Shown: positions 26,722 to 37,945, numbered from the stretch's first letter. The stretch is DNA of 64,000 bases from Planctomycetota bacterium (GCA_022711465.1 JAKLEZ010000013.1:62001-126000), one strand, 5' to 3'. Made by a program: numbers and translations. The notes: generated by a model not told the origin, from the sequence alone.

Positions 26722-27354
26722 CCGACACCTCCCTCGGGGTATTGGGGGACACACGACCGATATCGCGCCATAAGCGTAGCGTCGGCTCGGTGAGGACGCA
26801 AAGAAGTGTTTTGGGGAAACCACGCCTTCACGATGCCATCCGCACGAAGCCCTGAATCGACATTAAGTCATTCCTTCACAGTGGGTTACATGCTCTTGAT
26901 GCAGCCGTCGCCCGTCCCTCCCCTTCGTTCGGGGGCACGACGGATGCCCGCAATATCGGGCGGACAGGGTGGGTGGCCGCCCGATTCGCGTGGCCCGGCC
27001 AATGACCAGCGAGAAAACCCCGGACGACGGGGATAGTATTGATTAAGTCGCCGATGGGGGGTGGAAAGATGAGTCGTTTCATTCCATCAAATGTCATTGC
27101 TCACGCCGTCTGCCAGGCCGTCCGAATGACTCCCGAAGAGCCAATGCCCACGGATCCCGCCGTCCACCTGTTTCGTCTCACCTATGGACTGACCGAATAC
27201 GAACGCCTCGAAGTCATGCGCATGGTACGGTGCATGATGGCGTCCAGCAGATCCTCCAGGATCTGAATAACCTACAGATCGCGACGACCGGTTGCTCCGA
27301 GACGGATCTCGGTGGCTGGTTCCCTCTGCCTTACCTCACATTCCCCGGCATCGA
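26722..27354. other. intergenic region with one doubtful small reading frame
   Basis: This 633-bp stretch lies between two minus-strand genes. One plus-strand frame is discussed separately. Otherwise I see no gene, no tRNA and no clear promoter or terminator. Confidence 0.45.
27069..27266 (+). CDS. doubtful small ORF, 65 residues
   Basis: An ATG at 27069 follows a purine-rich GGGTGGAAAG and opens a 65-residue frame. It starts MSRFIPSNVIAHAVCQAV and has a plausible helix LTYGLTEYERLEVMRM, then degenerates to MMASSRSSRI. The first 55 residues look protein-like; the end may result from a frameshift. No family recognised, and it may be spurious. Confidence 0.25.
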   Translation: MSRFIPSNVIAHAVCQAVRMTPEEPMPTDPAVHLFRLTYGLTEYERLEVMRMVRCMMASSRSSRI

Positions 27355-28437
27355 TCAAGGTTCTGCCGCCCGGCTCTCTGGAGCTGTCTTGCCTGACTTG
27401 CCGGGTCGGCCGGTTTCCTCCGCCGGAGCCGTGGCCCCCGCCGGGAGCGGGAGATGCCGGGCAAGGAACTGATCGATCTTGTACCAGCAGTAATCGCTGA
27501 CGCTCTGAGCAAGATCCATGGTGTGCGGCCATCCTTCGAGACGCACATACTCACAGGGAACATCGAGCTCCTTCAGCCTTGTCGCCAGGGCGTCGGCTTG
27601 CTCGATGGGCACGGTATCGTCGATCGTGCCGTGCAGAATGAGCGTCGGCGGAGCATCCCGGGTCAGGTGGGCCAGCGGCGATGCCTGCCGGTACATCCCC
27701 TGAGCCTCCTCGTATGGTCTGCCACCCATGAAGCTGACGACCACGGGCTGCACGCGGGCGAACGGAGTGGTCAGATCAGTGGGCCCGTAGAAGTTGATCA
27801 CTGCTTGGATTCGACTGCTCGCTCGGGGATTCCCGCCGTCACCTTCCAACTCCGCGACCTTGGGTGAATAACCCAGCATCATCGCCAGATGGCCCCCGGC
27901 CGACCCGCCCATGGCCGCAATCCTGTCCGGATCGACGTGCAGGGCGCTCGCGTTGGCCCGCAACCAGCGTACCGCGCACTTGACGTCGTGTACGGCCGCC
28001 GGGTAGGGGGCCTGACCCGAGAGCCGATAGGAAACAGTCGCGGCCACGTACCCCCGCTCCGCTAGCTTGATGCAGTAGGGTCGATAGACGGAACGATGCC
28101 CGCTCTTCCAGGCCCCGCCGTGGATCAGCAGAATCGCGGGCACATTCCTCTCCAGCTTCCGTGGTTGGTAGAGATCGAGCTTCAACGAAATGTCGCCGAC
28201 GCGGCCGTACTCCACGTCGGGCTTGACGACGACGTGGGTCGGCGTGAGCGCCAAGAGGTTGATGAGTCTGACCTCCCCGCGCCCGACGGCCGCCTTCACC
28301 TCGTCGGTCGAGGCATAGCCCCTGGGAGGCGCCGGAGCCGATGTTGTCAGGGGGCGAGCTGCCAGGCAGGCTGAGCCGGCAAGAACGATCCAACTGACCG
28401 ACCACAAACACCGTGAAAGAGGGCGAAAAGCGAGCAT
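27355..28437 (-). CDS. secreted alpha/beta-hydrolase (esterase/lipase, BD-FAE type)
   Basis: Residues 1-27 form a signal peptide (cleavage near CLAA). The hydrolase domain has the oxyanion-hole motif HGGAWKSG, the nucleophile elbow GGSAGG, a catalytic Asp in GTIDDTVP and a catalytic His in EGWPHTMD. These place it with esterases/lipases of the bacterial BD-FAE kind (acyl or feruloyl ester cleavage). The C-terminus is a Pro/Ala/Glu-rich tail. ATG 28437 has GAGGAGG 8 nt upstream. The frame stays open another 1.3 kb upstream, but that part is antisense to the permease gene and rejected. The 360-residue length is normal. Confidence 0.85.
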   Translation of the reverse strand: MLAFRPLSRCLWSVSWIVLAGSACLAARPLTTSAPAPPRGYASTDEVKAAVGRGEVRLINLLALTPTHVVVKPDVEYGRVGDISLKLDLYQPRKLERNVPAILLIHGGAWKSGHRSVYRPYCIKLAERGYVAATVSYRLSGQAPYPAAVHDVKCAVRWLRANASALHVDPDRIAAMGGSAGGHLAMMLGYSPKVAELEGDGGNPRASSRIQAVINFYGPTDLTTPFARVQPVVVSFMGGRPYEEAQGMYRQASPLAHLTRDAPPTLILHGTIDDTVPIEQADALATRLKELDVPCEYVRLEGWPHTMDLAQSVSDYCWYKIDQFLARHLPLPAGATAPAEETGRPGKSGKTAPESRAAEP

Positions 28438-28761
28438 GGTGGCGATCCTCCTCGCTGGACTCCGGCTGGGAGACACGGTTACCCATACGCGAGGAAGGAC
28501 CAGCCGTCCAGCGGAGCAGGCCTTCCGCTCTGATCGTTGGATGCACGCCGTAGGCCCCAGTCGTTCCGGCGCAGTCCTCCCCATGAGCAAGACCCTCCCA
28601 TCCTGCCCAACCGAGCCACGGCCGGAACAGGCCACCAGCCCGGTGGGTATCTGGCCGCCGAATGCCCTTCCGGCCATGCCCCAATTCGTGGATGCCCACG
28701 ATTCTCGAGTTGGTCGCAACCGCCGCTTGCATTCCAACCCGCCAGGGCCCAAGATGTCGCC
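28438..28761. other. divergent intergenic region, nothing recognised
   Basis: This 324-bp stretch should hold promoters for the minus-strand esterase and the plus-strand permease. No convincing -35/-10 pair or known operator is visible. Confidence 0.45.
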
Positions 28762-30363
28762 ATGAGCCAGTTCTTCGCCAGGAAACCGCTTCAGATGCTG
28801 ATGGACGAGATGGCCGGCGAACACCGCCTCCGGCGGGTGTTGGGACCCATTCAGCTCACTTTCCTGGGTATCGGCTGTATCATCGGGACGGGCATCTTCG
28901 TGCTCACCGGCGTGGCCGCGCATGATAAAGCCGGACCGGCCCTGATGCTTTCCTTCGCCGTGGCGGGGATGGCCTGCATCTTCGCGGCACTGTGCTACGC
29001 GGAATTCGCCTCGATGATCCCGGTCGCCGGCTCCGCGTACACCTACGCCTACGCCACCCTGGGCGAGCTGCTCGCCTGGATCATCGGCTGGGACCTGATT
29101 CTGGAGTACGGCGTGGCCTCGGCCGCCGTGGCCAACGGATGGTCGCACTACTTCCAGCAGTTCATCGGAATGTTCGGTCTCCATCTCCCGTCCTTCCTGA
29201 CCGTCGCACCCTTTGATTTCAGTCCGGAGACCGGTCTGCCCCAGATGACCCGCAGCCTCATCGACTTCCCCGCCATGTTCATCGTCGTCGCCATGACGAT
29301 CCTCCTGGTCATCGGCATCCGGGAGAGCGCGGGCTTCAACGCGATCATGGTGGTCATCAAGCTGACGGTTGTGCTTCTGGTGATTGTGGTTGGCTGGTCT
29401 TTCGTCAAACCGGAGAACTGGCAGCCGTTCGCCCCGTACGGCTACGGCGGGCTGAGCTTCTTCGGTACCACGGTCTGGGGCGACGTGAGCAGGGGCGGCG
29501 AGCCAATGGGGATGATGGCCGGGGCCGCAACCATCTTCTTCGCCTACATTGGCTTCGACGCGGTCTCGACGCAGGCGGAGGAGGCCCGGAATCCGCGGCG
29601 CGATGTCCCTATCGGCATCATCGCCTCGCTGATCGTGTGTACCGTGCTGTACATCGGGGTGGCCGCCGTGCTGACCGGCATGGTGCGCTACGACCAGATC
29701 GAGATCAACGCCCCGGTGGCGGCGGCTTTCAAGCACGTCGGGTTGCGCTGGGCGGAGTTCGTGATCTCACTGGGCGCCCTGGCCGGCATCACCTCGGTCT
29801 TGCTCGTGCTCATGCTCAGTCAGCCGCGGGTGCTGCTGGCCATGGCCCGAGATCGGCTCCTGCCGCCGGCCTTCTTCGCGACGGTGCATCCCAGGTTCCA
29901 GACGCCATGGAAATCCAGCATCGTCACCGGCATCTTCGTCGGACTGATGGCCGCCGTTCTGCCCCTGCGGATTCTGGCCGAACTGGTCAATATCGGGACG
30001 CTCTTGGCCTTCACCATCGTGTGTGCGGCCGTTTTGATCATGCGCAGGACCCAGCCCAACGCCGAGCGGCCGTTTCGAGTGCCGTTCGCCCCGGTGATCC
30101 CTCTGCTGGGCATGATCATGTGCCTACTGCTGATGTTCTCGCTGCCTTGGCAGAATTGGGTGCGGTTGGGCGTCTGGCTGGCGGTCGGCTTCGTCATCTA
30201 CTTCGGATACGGCCGATACCGCAGTGTCTTCGCCCCCAACCTCGAGCGGTTCATCGGAACACAGGGGGTCTCAGGCAGCGGTTTCCCGGTCGCCGAGATC
30301 GAGCAGGCAACCGAAGATCCTGCCCCCGGCAACCCAGATCGCCCCCAGCCGCCACGAGCATGA
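28762..30363 (+). CDS. APC-superfamily amino-acid permease (cationic amino-acid transporter type)
   Basis: The 533-residue membrane protein has about 12-14 hydrophobic segments. The APC signature in the first membrane helix, FLGIGCIIGTGIFVLTG, is followed by a second helix with ALCYAEFASMIPVAGSAYTY. The IGFDAVSTQAEEARNPRRD loop is characteristic of the YfnA/CAT branch of amino-acid/polyamine/organocation permeases. It probably moves an amino acid with a cation. ATG 28762 fits the alignment (MSQFFARKP), but no Shine-Dalgarno sequence is visible, and the frame is open for 225 bases further upstream with unlikely content. The C-terminal 35 residues are a hydrophilic Pro-rich tail. Confidence 0.88.
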   Translation: MSQFFARKPLQMLMDEMAGEHRLRRVLGPIQLTFLGIGCIIGTGIFVLTGVAAHDKAGPALMLSFAVAGMACIFAALCYAEFASMIPVAGSAYTYAYATLGELLAWIIGWDLILEYGVASAAVANGWSHYFQQFIGMFGLHLPSFLTVAPFDFSPETGLPQMTRSLIDFPAMFIVVAMTILLVIGIRESAGFNAIMVVIKLTVVLLVIVVGWSFVKPENWQPFAPYGYGGLSFFGTTVWGDVSRGGEPMGMMAGAATIFFAYIGFDAVSTQAEEARNPRRDVPIGIIASLIVCTVLYIGVAAVLTGMVRYDQIEINAPVAAAFKHVGLRWAEFVISLGALAGITSVLLVLMLSQPRVLLAMARDRLLPPAFFATVHPRFQTPWKSSIVTGIFVGLMAAVLPLRILAELVNIGTLLAFTIVCAAVLIMRRTQPNAERPFRVPFAPVIPLLGMIMCLLLMFSLPWQNWVRLGVWLAVGFVIYFGYGRYRSVFAPNLERFIGTQGVSGSGFPVAEIEQATEDPAPGNPDRPQPPRA

Positions 30364-30364
30364 T

Positions 30365-30383
30365 CCGGGCAGTCGCCCGGTTG
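30365..30383. terminator. possible terminator hairpin between convergent genes
   Basis: CCGGGC (30365-30370) and GCCCGG (30375-30380) form a perfect 6-bp stem with a 4-nt loop immediately after the permease stop codon, followed by TTG. Weak T-run, so modest support. Confidence 0.35.
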
Positions 30384-30428
30384 TCTCGCCCAGGGCCAGA
30401 TCGAGCCTCGTGATGCCCACACGTGACC

Positions 30429-31436
30429 TCAGACATTGGTGCCGGGGTCGTTTGAGTCCTCGTGACCTGCAGGCAATGGGGCCGGCCGCTGCTCGCTCAA
30501 CAGGGAAGCAGCAATCCCCACGACCAGGGCTCCCCCGATGATCGCCAGCGAAGCCCCGGTCGGGATCTCGTACAGGTCGGTCAGCAGCATCTTCACGCCA
30601 ATGTAGGCCAGCAGAAACACCAGACTGCTCTTGAGATACCGGAACTTGTGCATCAGGCCCGCCAGGGCGAAGTACAGCGACCGCAGGCACAGGATCGCAA
30701 AGATATTCGAGGTGAAGACGATGAACGGGTCTCGGGTGATCGCGAAGATCGCCGGGATCGAGTCGATCGCGAAGAGAACGTCCGTGCTCTCGATGACCAG
30801 CAGGCAAACAAACATCGGAGTGATGGCCCGCTTGCCGTCGAGGTGGGTGAAGAACCGCTGGCCCTCCATCTTCTTGGTCACCGGGTACAACCGTCGGGCC
30901 AGTCGCACGAGAATGTTGCGGTCCGGCTCGACCTTCTCCTCACCGGCAAACATCATCTTCACGGCGGTGGCCAGGAGGAGCACGCCGAAGACGTAGATGA
31001 TCCAGTGAAAACGCGAGATCAGGGCGGCGCCGGCCAGAATCATGACGCCGCGCATCACCAGGGCTCCCATAATGCCCCAGAACAGCACGCGGTGCTGATG
31101 CACCGCAGGCACACCAAAGTAATTGAAGATCAGGGCAATGACGAAGATGTTGTCCATGCTCAGCGACTGCTCGACAATGTAGCCGGTGAAGAAGTCGAGG
31201 GCCGCTTGCCGGCCAGTGGTGATCACACCGTTGTGCTCCGCCATGCCCAGCCAGTTGTGTTGGTAGATGAAGTACACCGCCACGTTGAAGGCCAGCGCCA
31301 GGAACGCACACAGACTCGCCCAGCGAAGCGCCTCCCACGTGCCAATCGTGTGGGCCTTGCGGTTGAGCACGCCCAGATCAAGGGCGAGCATGACCAGTAC
31401 GAACAGAACAAAACCGATCCAAAGCCAAATCGCCAT
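30429..31436 (-). CDS. TerC-family integral membrane protein
   Basis: The 335-residue protein has about nine membrane segments. It carries the TerC hallmarks: acidic residues in membrane helices in SLSMDNIFVIALIF and in VIESTDVLFAIDSIPAIFAIT, and LYFALAGLMHKFRYLK. Characterised relatives (Alx, MeeF/TerC) export manganese or help metallate exported proteins. The tellurite label is historical. ATG 31436 has GAGG about 7 nt upstream. I looked for the manganese (yybP-ykoY) riboswitch that often precedes such genes and saw none. It is convergent with the permease gene. Confidence 0.9.
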   Translation of the reverse strand: MAIWLWIGFVLFVLVMLALDLGVLNRKAHTIGTWEALRWASLCAFLALAFNVAVYFIYQHNWLGMAEHNGVITTGRQAALDFFTGYIVEQSLSMDNIFVIALIFNYFGVPAVHQHRVLFWGIMGALVMRGVMILAGAALISRFHWIIYVFGVLLLATAVKMMFAGEEKVEPDRNILVRLARRLYPVTKKMEGQRFFTHLDGKRAITPMFVCLLVIESTDVLFAIDSIPAIFAITRDPFIVFTSNIFAILCLRSLYFALAGLMHKFRYLKSSLVFLLAYIGVKMLLTDLYEIPTGASLAIIGGALVVGIAASLLSEQRPAPLPAGHEDSNDPGTNV

Positions 31437-31870
31437 CGCTTGCCTCGCGCGGGAATTGTCGTCGATGGCTTCCTTTCACGCCACCCGTGCCGGCGCCAGA
31501 AAACCAGCCTCGCCGGCCGCTCGAACCGGCCGATTCCCAACAGCACCCGCCAGTCGGTGAAACCCTGCCCGCTGGGACCCGCGATGGCAGGGCGGATCGG
31601 CCCGCAGCCCGGGGCTGCGGGTCTGCCAGTATGGCACAACCCGCCCGTCGCCTGCCTCGCTGGCACGGCATCCAAAGTGGGTTGGCGAGCCCGCAACCTC
31701 CTGTAAAATCATGATAGAAAATGGTTTACGATCAATGGTCCTATACCGTGCCCTTCTGGCATCAAGCGTGCAGCAGTCGAGCTGAACAACGGGGGACTCC
31801 CTGTCATATGTGCAGGGTCGTCCCGCCAGCATGGATCCCGCTTGGTTGAGCTTTGAGGAGACTAACTGAT
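31437..31870. other. divergent terC/groEL1 intergenic region with a perfect palindrome
   Basis: No gene is seen in this 434-bp stretch. It holds a 10-bp inverted repeat with a one-base centre at 31601-31621 (CCCGCAGCCC / GGGCTGCGGG). A possible groEL1 promoter is TTGGCG at 31682-31687 with TAAAAT at 31704-31709 (16-bp spacing). No CIRCE (HrcA) operator and no recognisable heat-shock sigma promoter precede groEL1. Confidence 0.45.
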
Positions 31871-33547
<1,677 letters not shown>

Positions 33548-33635
33548 GCCCGCCCGGTTCTGTGAACGTGAATGATGGACCTGTTGACACACGAGGCCCG
33601 GTGCGACGGGCCGTCTGACTCAGGAGAATGATACG

Positions 33636-33935
33636 ATGGCAAAGGTGAATGTGAAACCTCTCGATGACCGTGTTCTGGTGTCCCAATGCGAGGCCGAAGA
33701 GAAGACCGCGGGCGGCATCGTTCTGCCCGATACCGCCAAGGAGAAGCCGCAGCGAGGGAAGATCGTGGCGACCGGACCCGGCAAGCTGCTGGACAGCGGC
33801 GAACGCGGCAAGATGAGCGTGAGCACGGGCGACGAGGTCTTCTACGGCAAGTACGCCGGCTCCGACGTCGAGATCGACGGTACGAAATACGTCATTCTCA
33901 AGGAGACCGACATCCTGGCGATCATCGATCGCTGA
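33636..33935 (+). CDS. groES: co-chaperonin GroES
   Basis: The 99-residue co-chaperonin caps the GroEL ring. The mobile loop EEKTAGGIVLPDTAKEKPQ contains the GroEL-binding IVL tripeptide. The roof loop and C-terminal KYVILKETDILAIID are standard. AGGAG lies 9 nt before the ATG. It stands 88 bp after groEL1 and 54 bp before groEL2, so one GroES probably serves both rings. Normal groE operons are groES-groEL, so its middle position is unusual. Confidence 0.95.
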   Translation: MAKVNVKPLDDRVLVSQCEAEEKTAGGIVLPDTAKEKPQRGKIVATGPGKLLDSGERGKMSVSTGDEVFYGKYAGSDVEIDGTKYVILKETDILAIIDR

Positions 33936-33989
33936 CCGGCTCGTGGCAGACACTGAAAGAACAAGGGATATCGCGAGGAGCGAAACGAA

Positions 33990-35603
33990 ATGGCTAAACA
34001 GATGATGTACGAAGACGTCGCCCGCCAGAGGATCCTGCAAGGGGTCTCGAGACTGGCCGCGACGGTCAAGGTGACGCTGGGTCCGACGGGCCGGAACGTG
34101 ATTCTCCAGAAATCGTTCGGCCTGCCCCGCGTGACCAAGGACGGCGTGACGGTCAGCAAGGAGATCGAGCTGCCCGATCCGTTCGAGAACATGGGCGCCA
34201 AGATGGTCAACGAGGTCGCCAGTAAGACCAGCGATGTGGCCGGAGACGGAACCACAACGGCCACCGTCTTCGCCGAGGCGATCTACCGCGAGGGGCTCAA
34301 GAACGTCACCGCGGGGGCCAATCCGATGGCCCTCAAGCGAGGCATCGAAGGCGCGGTCGCGGTCGCGATCGAGAACATCAAGAACCAGTCGGTGAAGGTC
34401 AAGGGCGACGACATCGCCAAGGTCGGCACGATCAGCGCGAACGGCGACGCCGAGGTGGGCAAGCTGCTCGCTCAGGCCCTCGATGAGGTCGGCACGGAAG
34501 GCATCATCGAGATCGAGGAAGGCAAGAGCCTCGAGACCGAGAAGGAAGTGGTCGAGGGCATGCAGTTCGACAAGGGCTACATCTCGCCCTACTTCATGAC
34601 CAACCCGAACACGCTCGAGTGCGTGCTGGAAGACGCCTACATCCTCATCCACGAGAAGAAGCTCAACAGCCTGCGGGATCTGGTGCCGCTGCTCGAGAAG
34701 CTCGTGACCACCGGCAAGCCCCTGCTGATCATCGCCGAAGACGTCGAAGGCGAAGCCCTCGCCGCCCTGGTGGTGAACAAGCTGCGCGGCGTACTGCAAG
34801 TGTGCGCCGTCAAGGCCCCCGGCTTCGGTGATCGGCGCAAGGCCCTGCTGGGTGATCTGGCCATCCTGACCAACGGCAAGATGATCAGCGAGGATCTGGG
34901 CGTGAAGCTCGAGAACATCCAGATCTCCGATCTGGGGCAGGCCAAGAAGATCGTGGTCGACAAGGACGCCACGACCATTATCGAGGGCGCCGGCAAGAAG
35001 GCCGACATCAAGTCGCGCTGTGACCAGCTCCGCTCGATGATCGAGAAGACCACCAGCGACTACGACCGCGAGAAGCTCCAGGAGCGACTGGCTAAGTTGA
35101 CCGGCGGGGTGGCCATTATCCGCGTCGGCGGAGCGACCGAGGCCGAGGTCAAGGAACGCAAAGACCTCGTCGAGGACGCGTTCCACGCCACCCGTGCGGC
35201 CGTCGAAGAGGGCGTCGTGCCCGGCGGCGGGCTGGTCTTCCTGAAGGCCATCGCCCCGGTCAAGAAGGCCGGTGAGAAGGCCGTCGGCGACGAGAAGGTC
35301 GGTTACGACATCATCGCCCGCGTCTTGGAGGCCCCGGCCCGGCAGATTGCCGATAACTCAGGTATCGATGGTGGCGTGGTCGTGGCCGAGATCCTTGAGA
35401 ACGGCTGCAAGACCGGCTTCGACGCCCGGAATGCGGAATACGTGGACATGCTCAAGGCCGGGATCATCGACCCGACCAAGGTCGCCCGCTCGGCCCTGGA
35501 AAACGCGGCCAGCGTGGCTGGCCTGATGCTGACTACCCAGGTTCTCCTCACCAGTCTGAAGGACGAGGACAAGGAGAAGGAACTGGCCGGGGCAGTTCGG
35601 TAA
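33990..35603 (+). CDS. groEL: chaperonin GroEL, copy 2, without GGM tail
   Basis: The 537-residue chaperonin keeps the ATPase motifs KVTLGPTGRN, VTKDGVTVSKE, GDGTTTATV and VEDAFHATRAAVEEG. It lacks the GGM tail and ends in KDEDKEKELAGAVR. It clearly differs from copy 1 along its length, so this is an old duplication and not a recent one. GAGGAG lies 9 nt before the ATG. A missing flexible tail alters the folding cavity floor in characterised GroELs, which suggests the copies handle different clients. That is inference. Confidence 0.95.
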   Translation: MAKQMMYEDVARQRILQGVSRLAATVKVTLGPTGRNVILQKSFGLPRVTKDGVTVSKEIELPDPFENMGAKMVNEVASKTSDVAGDGTTTATVFAEAIYREGLKNVTAGANPMALKRGIEGAVAVAIENIKNQSVKVKGDDIAKVGTISANGDAEVGKLLAQALDEVGTEGIIEIEEGKSLETEKEVVEGMQFDKGYISPYFMTNPNTLECVLEDAYILIHEKKLNSLRDLVPLLEKLVTTGKPLLIIAEDVEGEALAALVVNKLRGVLQVCAVKAPGFGDRRKALLGDLAILTNGKMISEDLGVKLENIQISDLGQAKKIVVDKDATTIIEGAGKKADIKSRCDQLRSMIEKTTSDYDREKLQERLAKLTGGVAIIRVGGATEAEVKERKDLVEDAFHATRAAVEEGVVPGGGLVFLKAIAPVKKAGEKAVGDEKVGYDIIARVLEAPARQIADNSGIDGGVVVAEILENGCKTGFDARNAEYVDMLKAGIIDPTKVARSALENAASVAGLMLTTQVLLTSLKDEDKEKELAGAVR

Positions 35604-35805
35604 GTCCGCGAGTTCAGGCCCTGCCCCAGTCGGCTCGCCACCGACTGGACGCTCGGCAAAGGGATGCTCGGGCTCCTTCAGAGCCCCGAACGCAGACGAT
35701 GGATGGATCGAAAAGACCGAGTCCAGCTCCCGTCGTTCGCGCTCCGGGCTCTGATTCGTGGGCCCCGGAGCGGGAGCCGTTCCAGGTCGGGGCATGGTTG
35801 TTGAG

Positions 35806-36960
35806 ATGTCGTCGGTGGCCGAAAAACGCGATTACTACGAGGTCCTCGGGGTCGCACGAGACGCCAGCCCCGATCAGGTCAAAAAGGCCTACCGACAGGC
35901 GGCGCTCAGATACCACCCCGACCGCAACCGCGAGGATCCCGAGGCCGAGAGCAAGTTCAAGGAGGCGGCCGAAGCCTACGAGGTCCTCTCCGATCCAGAC
36001 AAACGGCAACGCTATGACCGCTATGGCCATCAGGGGCTCGACCGCCAGGCCGTTCATGACTTCAGCGGAATGGGTGTCGATGACATCTTCTCGATGTTCA
36101 ACGACATCTTCGGCGGGTCAATCTTCGGCGGCGGCCGCGGGCGAAGGGGCGGGGTCGACCTCGAACTCCAGGTCGGCATGACCCTGGAGGAAATCGCCCA
36201 GGGGACAGAGAAAACCATCGAGTTCGAGCGGCACGACGTCTGCGAGCATTGCAGTGGCAGCGGCTCGGAGCCAGGTTCGCCGAAGCGAAACTGCCCGACT
36301 TGCGGCGGATACGGGCAGGTGGAGCAGTCCACCGGTTTCGGGGCCTTGTTCGGGCGGGTCGTAACCGCATGTCCGGCCTGCCGCGGGCGGGGCATGGTCA
36401 TCGCAACTCCGTGTCGCCGCTGCCGCGGGAGCGGCCGGGAGCGGAAACACCGGGTGCTGGCAGTCCAGATTCCGGCCGGCATCCAGGACGGCCAGGGCGT
36501 CCGCGTATCCGGCGAAGGCGAACCGGGGGAGTCGGGCGGGCGGGGCGACCTGCACGTGTACGTCCGCCAGGAGCAGCACCCGTTCTTCGAGCGACGAGGC
36601 GACGACTTGGTCTGCCGCGTGCCAATCAGCTTCCCACAGGCCGCCCTGGGAGCCAAGGTCGAGGTCCCTTCGCTCGACGGACGGATCGAGCTGCGAATCC
36701 CGCCGGGAACACAGCACGGCCAGCTCTTCCGGCTGGCGGGCAAGGGCTTGCCCAGCCTGCGCGGACGACGGCCCGGCGACGAGATCGTTCAGGTCTGGAT
36801 CGAGGTGCCCAAGAAACTCAACAAGCGCCAGGAAGAACTGCTCCGCCAATACGCCGCCAGCGAAGACCAGTCGGTGCTCCCGGAGTCAAAGGGCTTCTTC
36901 GACAAGCTGGCCGACTTCTTCTCAGGCGGTAAGGAGAATCGTGAACAGAAGGGTGACTGA
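35806..36960 (+). CDS. dnaJ: chaperone DnaJ
   Basis: The 384-residue co-chaperone of DnaK has the J domain (HPD in ALRYHPDRNRED) and a short Gly/Phe region. The four zinc-binding repeats CEHCSGSG, CPTCGGYG, CPACRGRG and CRRCRGSG follow, then the client-binding C-terminal domains (VQIPAGIQDGQGVRV). All zinc cysteines are present. I start at ATG 35806, which gives the normal MSSVAEKRDYYEVLG beginning. ATG 35794, four codons upstream, is equally possible. No dnaK is in the window. It lies 6 bp before grpE, presumably co-transcribed. Confidence 0.92.
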   Translation: MSSVAEKRDYYEVLGVARDASPDQVKKAYRQAALRYHPDRNREDPEAESKFKEAAEAYEVLSDPDKRQRYDRYGHQGLDRQAVHDFSGMGVDDIFSMFNDIFGGSIFGGGRGRRGGVDLELQVGMTLEEIAQGTEKTIEFERHDVCEHCSGSGSEPGSPKRNCPTCGGYGQVEQSTGFGALFGRVVTACPACRGRGMVIATPCRRCRGSGRERKHRVLAVQIPAGIQDGQGVRVSGEGEPGESGGRGDLHVYVRQEQHPFFERRGDDLVCRVPISFPQAALGAKVEVPSLDGRIELRIPPGTQHGQLFRLAGKGLPSLRGRRPGDEIVQVWIEVPKKLNKRQEELLRQYAASEDQSVLPESKGFFDKLADFFSGGKENREQKGD

Positions 36961-36966
36961 TCGGCC

Positions 36967-37599
36967 ATGGGCAAGAAGGACAGCAAGATCGTGATTCCCA
37001 GCGAGGACGAGCTGAAGGCCTATGGGGGCAAACCGGACGCCGGCTCGCAGGCTGCCCCCGCGGATACGGCTCCCGAGCCGGCCGCCGCCGGGGCGGTGGC
37101 GGCGGACACCGCAACACAGCCGCCCGCGGGCGAGGAGGAACTCGCCCAGGCGGGCCCTCAATCCGAAATCGAGCAGTGGAAGGATAAGTACCTGCGGTCC
37201 AAGGCCGAGCTGGCCAACTACCAGCGACGCTCGGAGAAAGATCGGGTGGAGGCCCTCCGGTACGCCAACGCCGGCTTCGCCAAGTCACTGCTGCCCACCA
37301 TCGATAACCTCGAGCGAGTCCTGGAGGCGGGGCTAAGCCACAAGGACAATGTCGACGCCATCATCGACGGCGTGAGAATGACGCTTCAAGATCTGCTCAA
37401 GGCACTGGCCGAACATCAGGTCGAACGCATCGAGGCGGAAGGGCTTCCCTTCGACCCCATGGTACACGAGGCCATGGTGCAGCAATCCTCCGCAGATTGT
37501 CCCGACAAGACCGTACTGAAGGAGCTTGCGAAAGGCTATCGCCTTCTCGAGCGGGTGCTGCGGCCCGCTAAGGTGATCGTTTCCAAGGCCCCGGAATAG
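36967..37599 (+). CDS. grpE: nucleotide-exchange factor GrpE
   Basis: The 210-residue protein releases ADP from DnaK. The first 60 residues are a disordered Ala/Pro/Glu-rich region. They are followed by the long coiled coil (KYLRSKAELANYQRRSEKDR) and the C-terminal beta domain with GLPFDPMVHEAM and VLRPAKVIVSK. Length and order are typical. It starts 6 bp after dnaJ and ends 10 bp before an fmdB-like zinc-ribbon gene, so translational coupling within one operon is likely. Confidence 0.92.
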   Translation: MGKKDSKIVIPSEDELKAYGGKPDAGSQAAPADTAPEPAAAGAVAADTATQPPAGEEELAQAGPQSEIEQWKDKYLRSKAELANYQRRSEKDRVEALRYANAGFAKSLLPTIDNLERVLEAGLSHKDNVDAIIDGVRMTLQDLLKALAEHQVERIEAEGLPFDPMVHEAMVQQSSADCPDKTVLKELAKGYRLLERVLRPAKVIVSKAPE

Positions 37600-37609
37600 G
37601 GGAGAACTC

Positions 37610-37945
37610 ATGCCGACCTACGATTACACCTGTTCGTCCTGCGAGCATGCCTGGGAACTGTTCCAGTCCATCACCGCCAAACCGATCCGCAAATGCCCTC
37701 AGTGCGGCCGTCAGACAGCCAGGCGAATGATCGGCACAGGAGCGGGCATCCTCTTCAAGGGCTCCGGCTTTTACTGCACCGATTACCGCAGCGAGGGGTA
37801 CAAGAAGGCGGCGAAATCAGAGTCGGATTCCTCCGCCGGCAAGAGCCGGAGCGAGTCCGGTGGTTCCGGGTCAGAGTCGACTGCCGAGTCAAAGTCCACA
37901 CCGACGCCTGAATCCAAGCCATCGAAGAAACCGGATGACAAGTAG
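37610..37945 (+). CDS. FmdB-family zinc-ribbon protein
   Basis: The N-terminal 40 residues are the FmdB/CxxC zinc ribbon: MPTYDYTCSSCEHAWE, then RKCPQCGRQTARRM, with two CxxC knuckles. The second half is a low-complexity Ser/Glu/Lys/Pro tail. FmdB-type small proteins are widespread regulatory or stress proteins of unproven role. The gene follows grpE by 10 bp and is next to yacG, so two small zinc proteins close the chaperone cluster. Confidence 0.8.
   Translation: MPTYDYTCSSCEHAWELFQSITAKPIRKCPQCGRQTARRMIGTGAGILFKGSGFYCTDYRSEGYKKAAKSESDSSAGKSRSESGGSGSESTAESKSTPTPESKPSKKPDDK

Noticed and set aside
25342..26793. Plus-strand frame of 483 codons opposite the DUF1080-ThuA gene
   Set aside because: Antisense composition, no motif, and the minus-strand gene is well supported.
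27355..29736. A 793-codon reading of the esterase frame extending into the permease gene
   Set aside because: The extra 433 residues are His/Gly/Asp-rich, antisense to the APC permease. A ribosome-binding site and signal peptide mark the start at 28437.
31437..31870. CIRCE operator or manganese riboswitch between terC and groEL1
   Set aside because: I looked for TTAGCACTC-N9-GAGTGCTAA and for the yybP-ykoY consensus and found neither.
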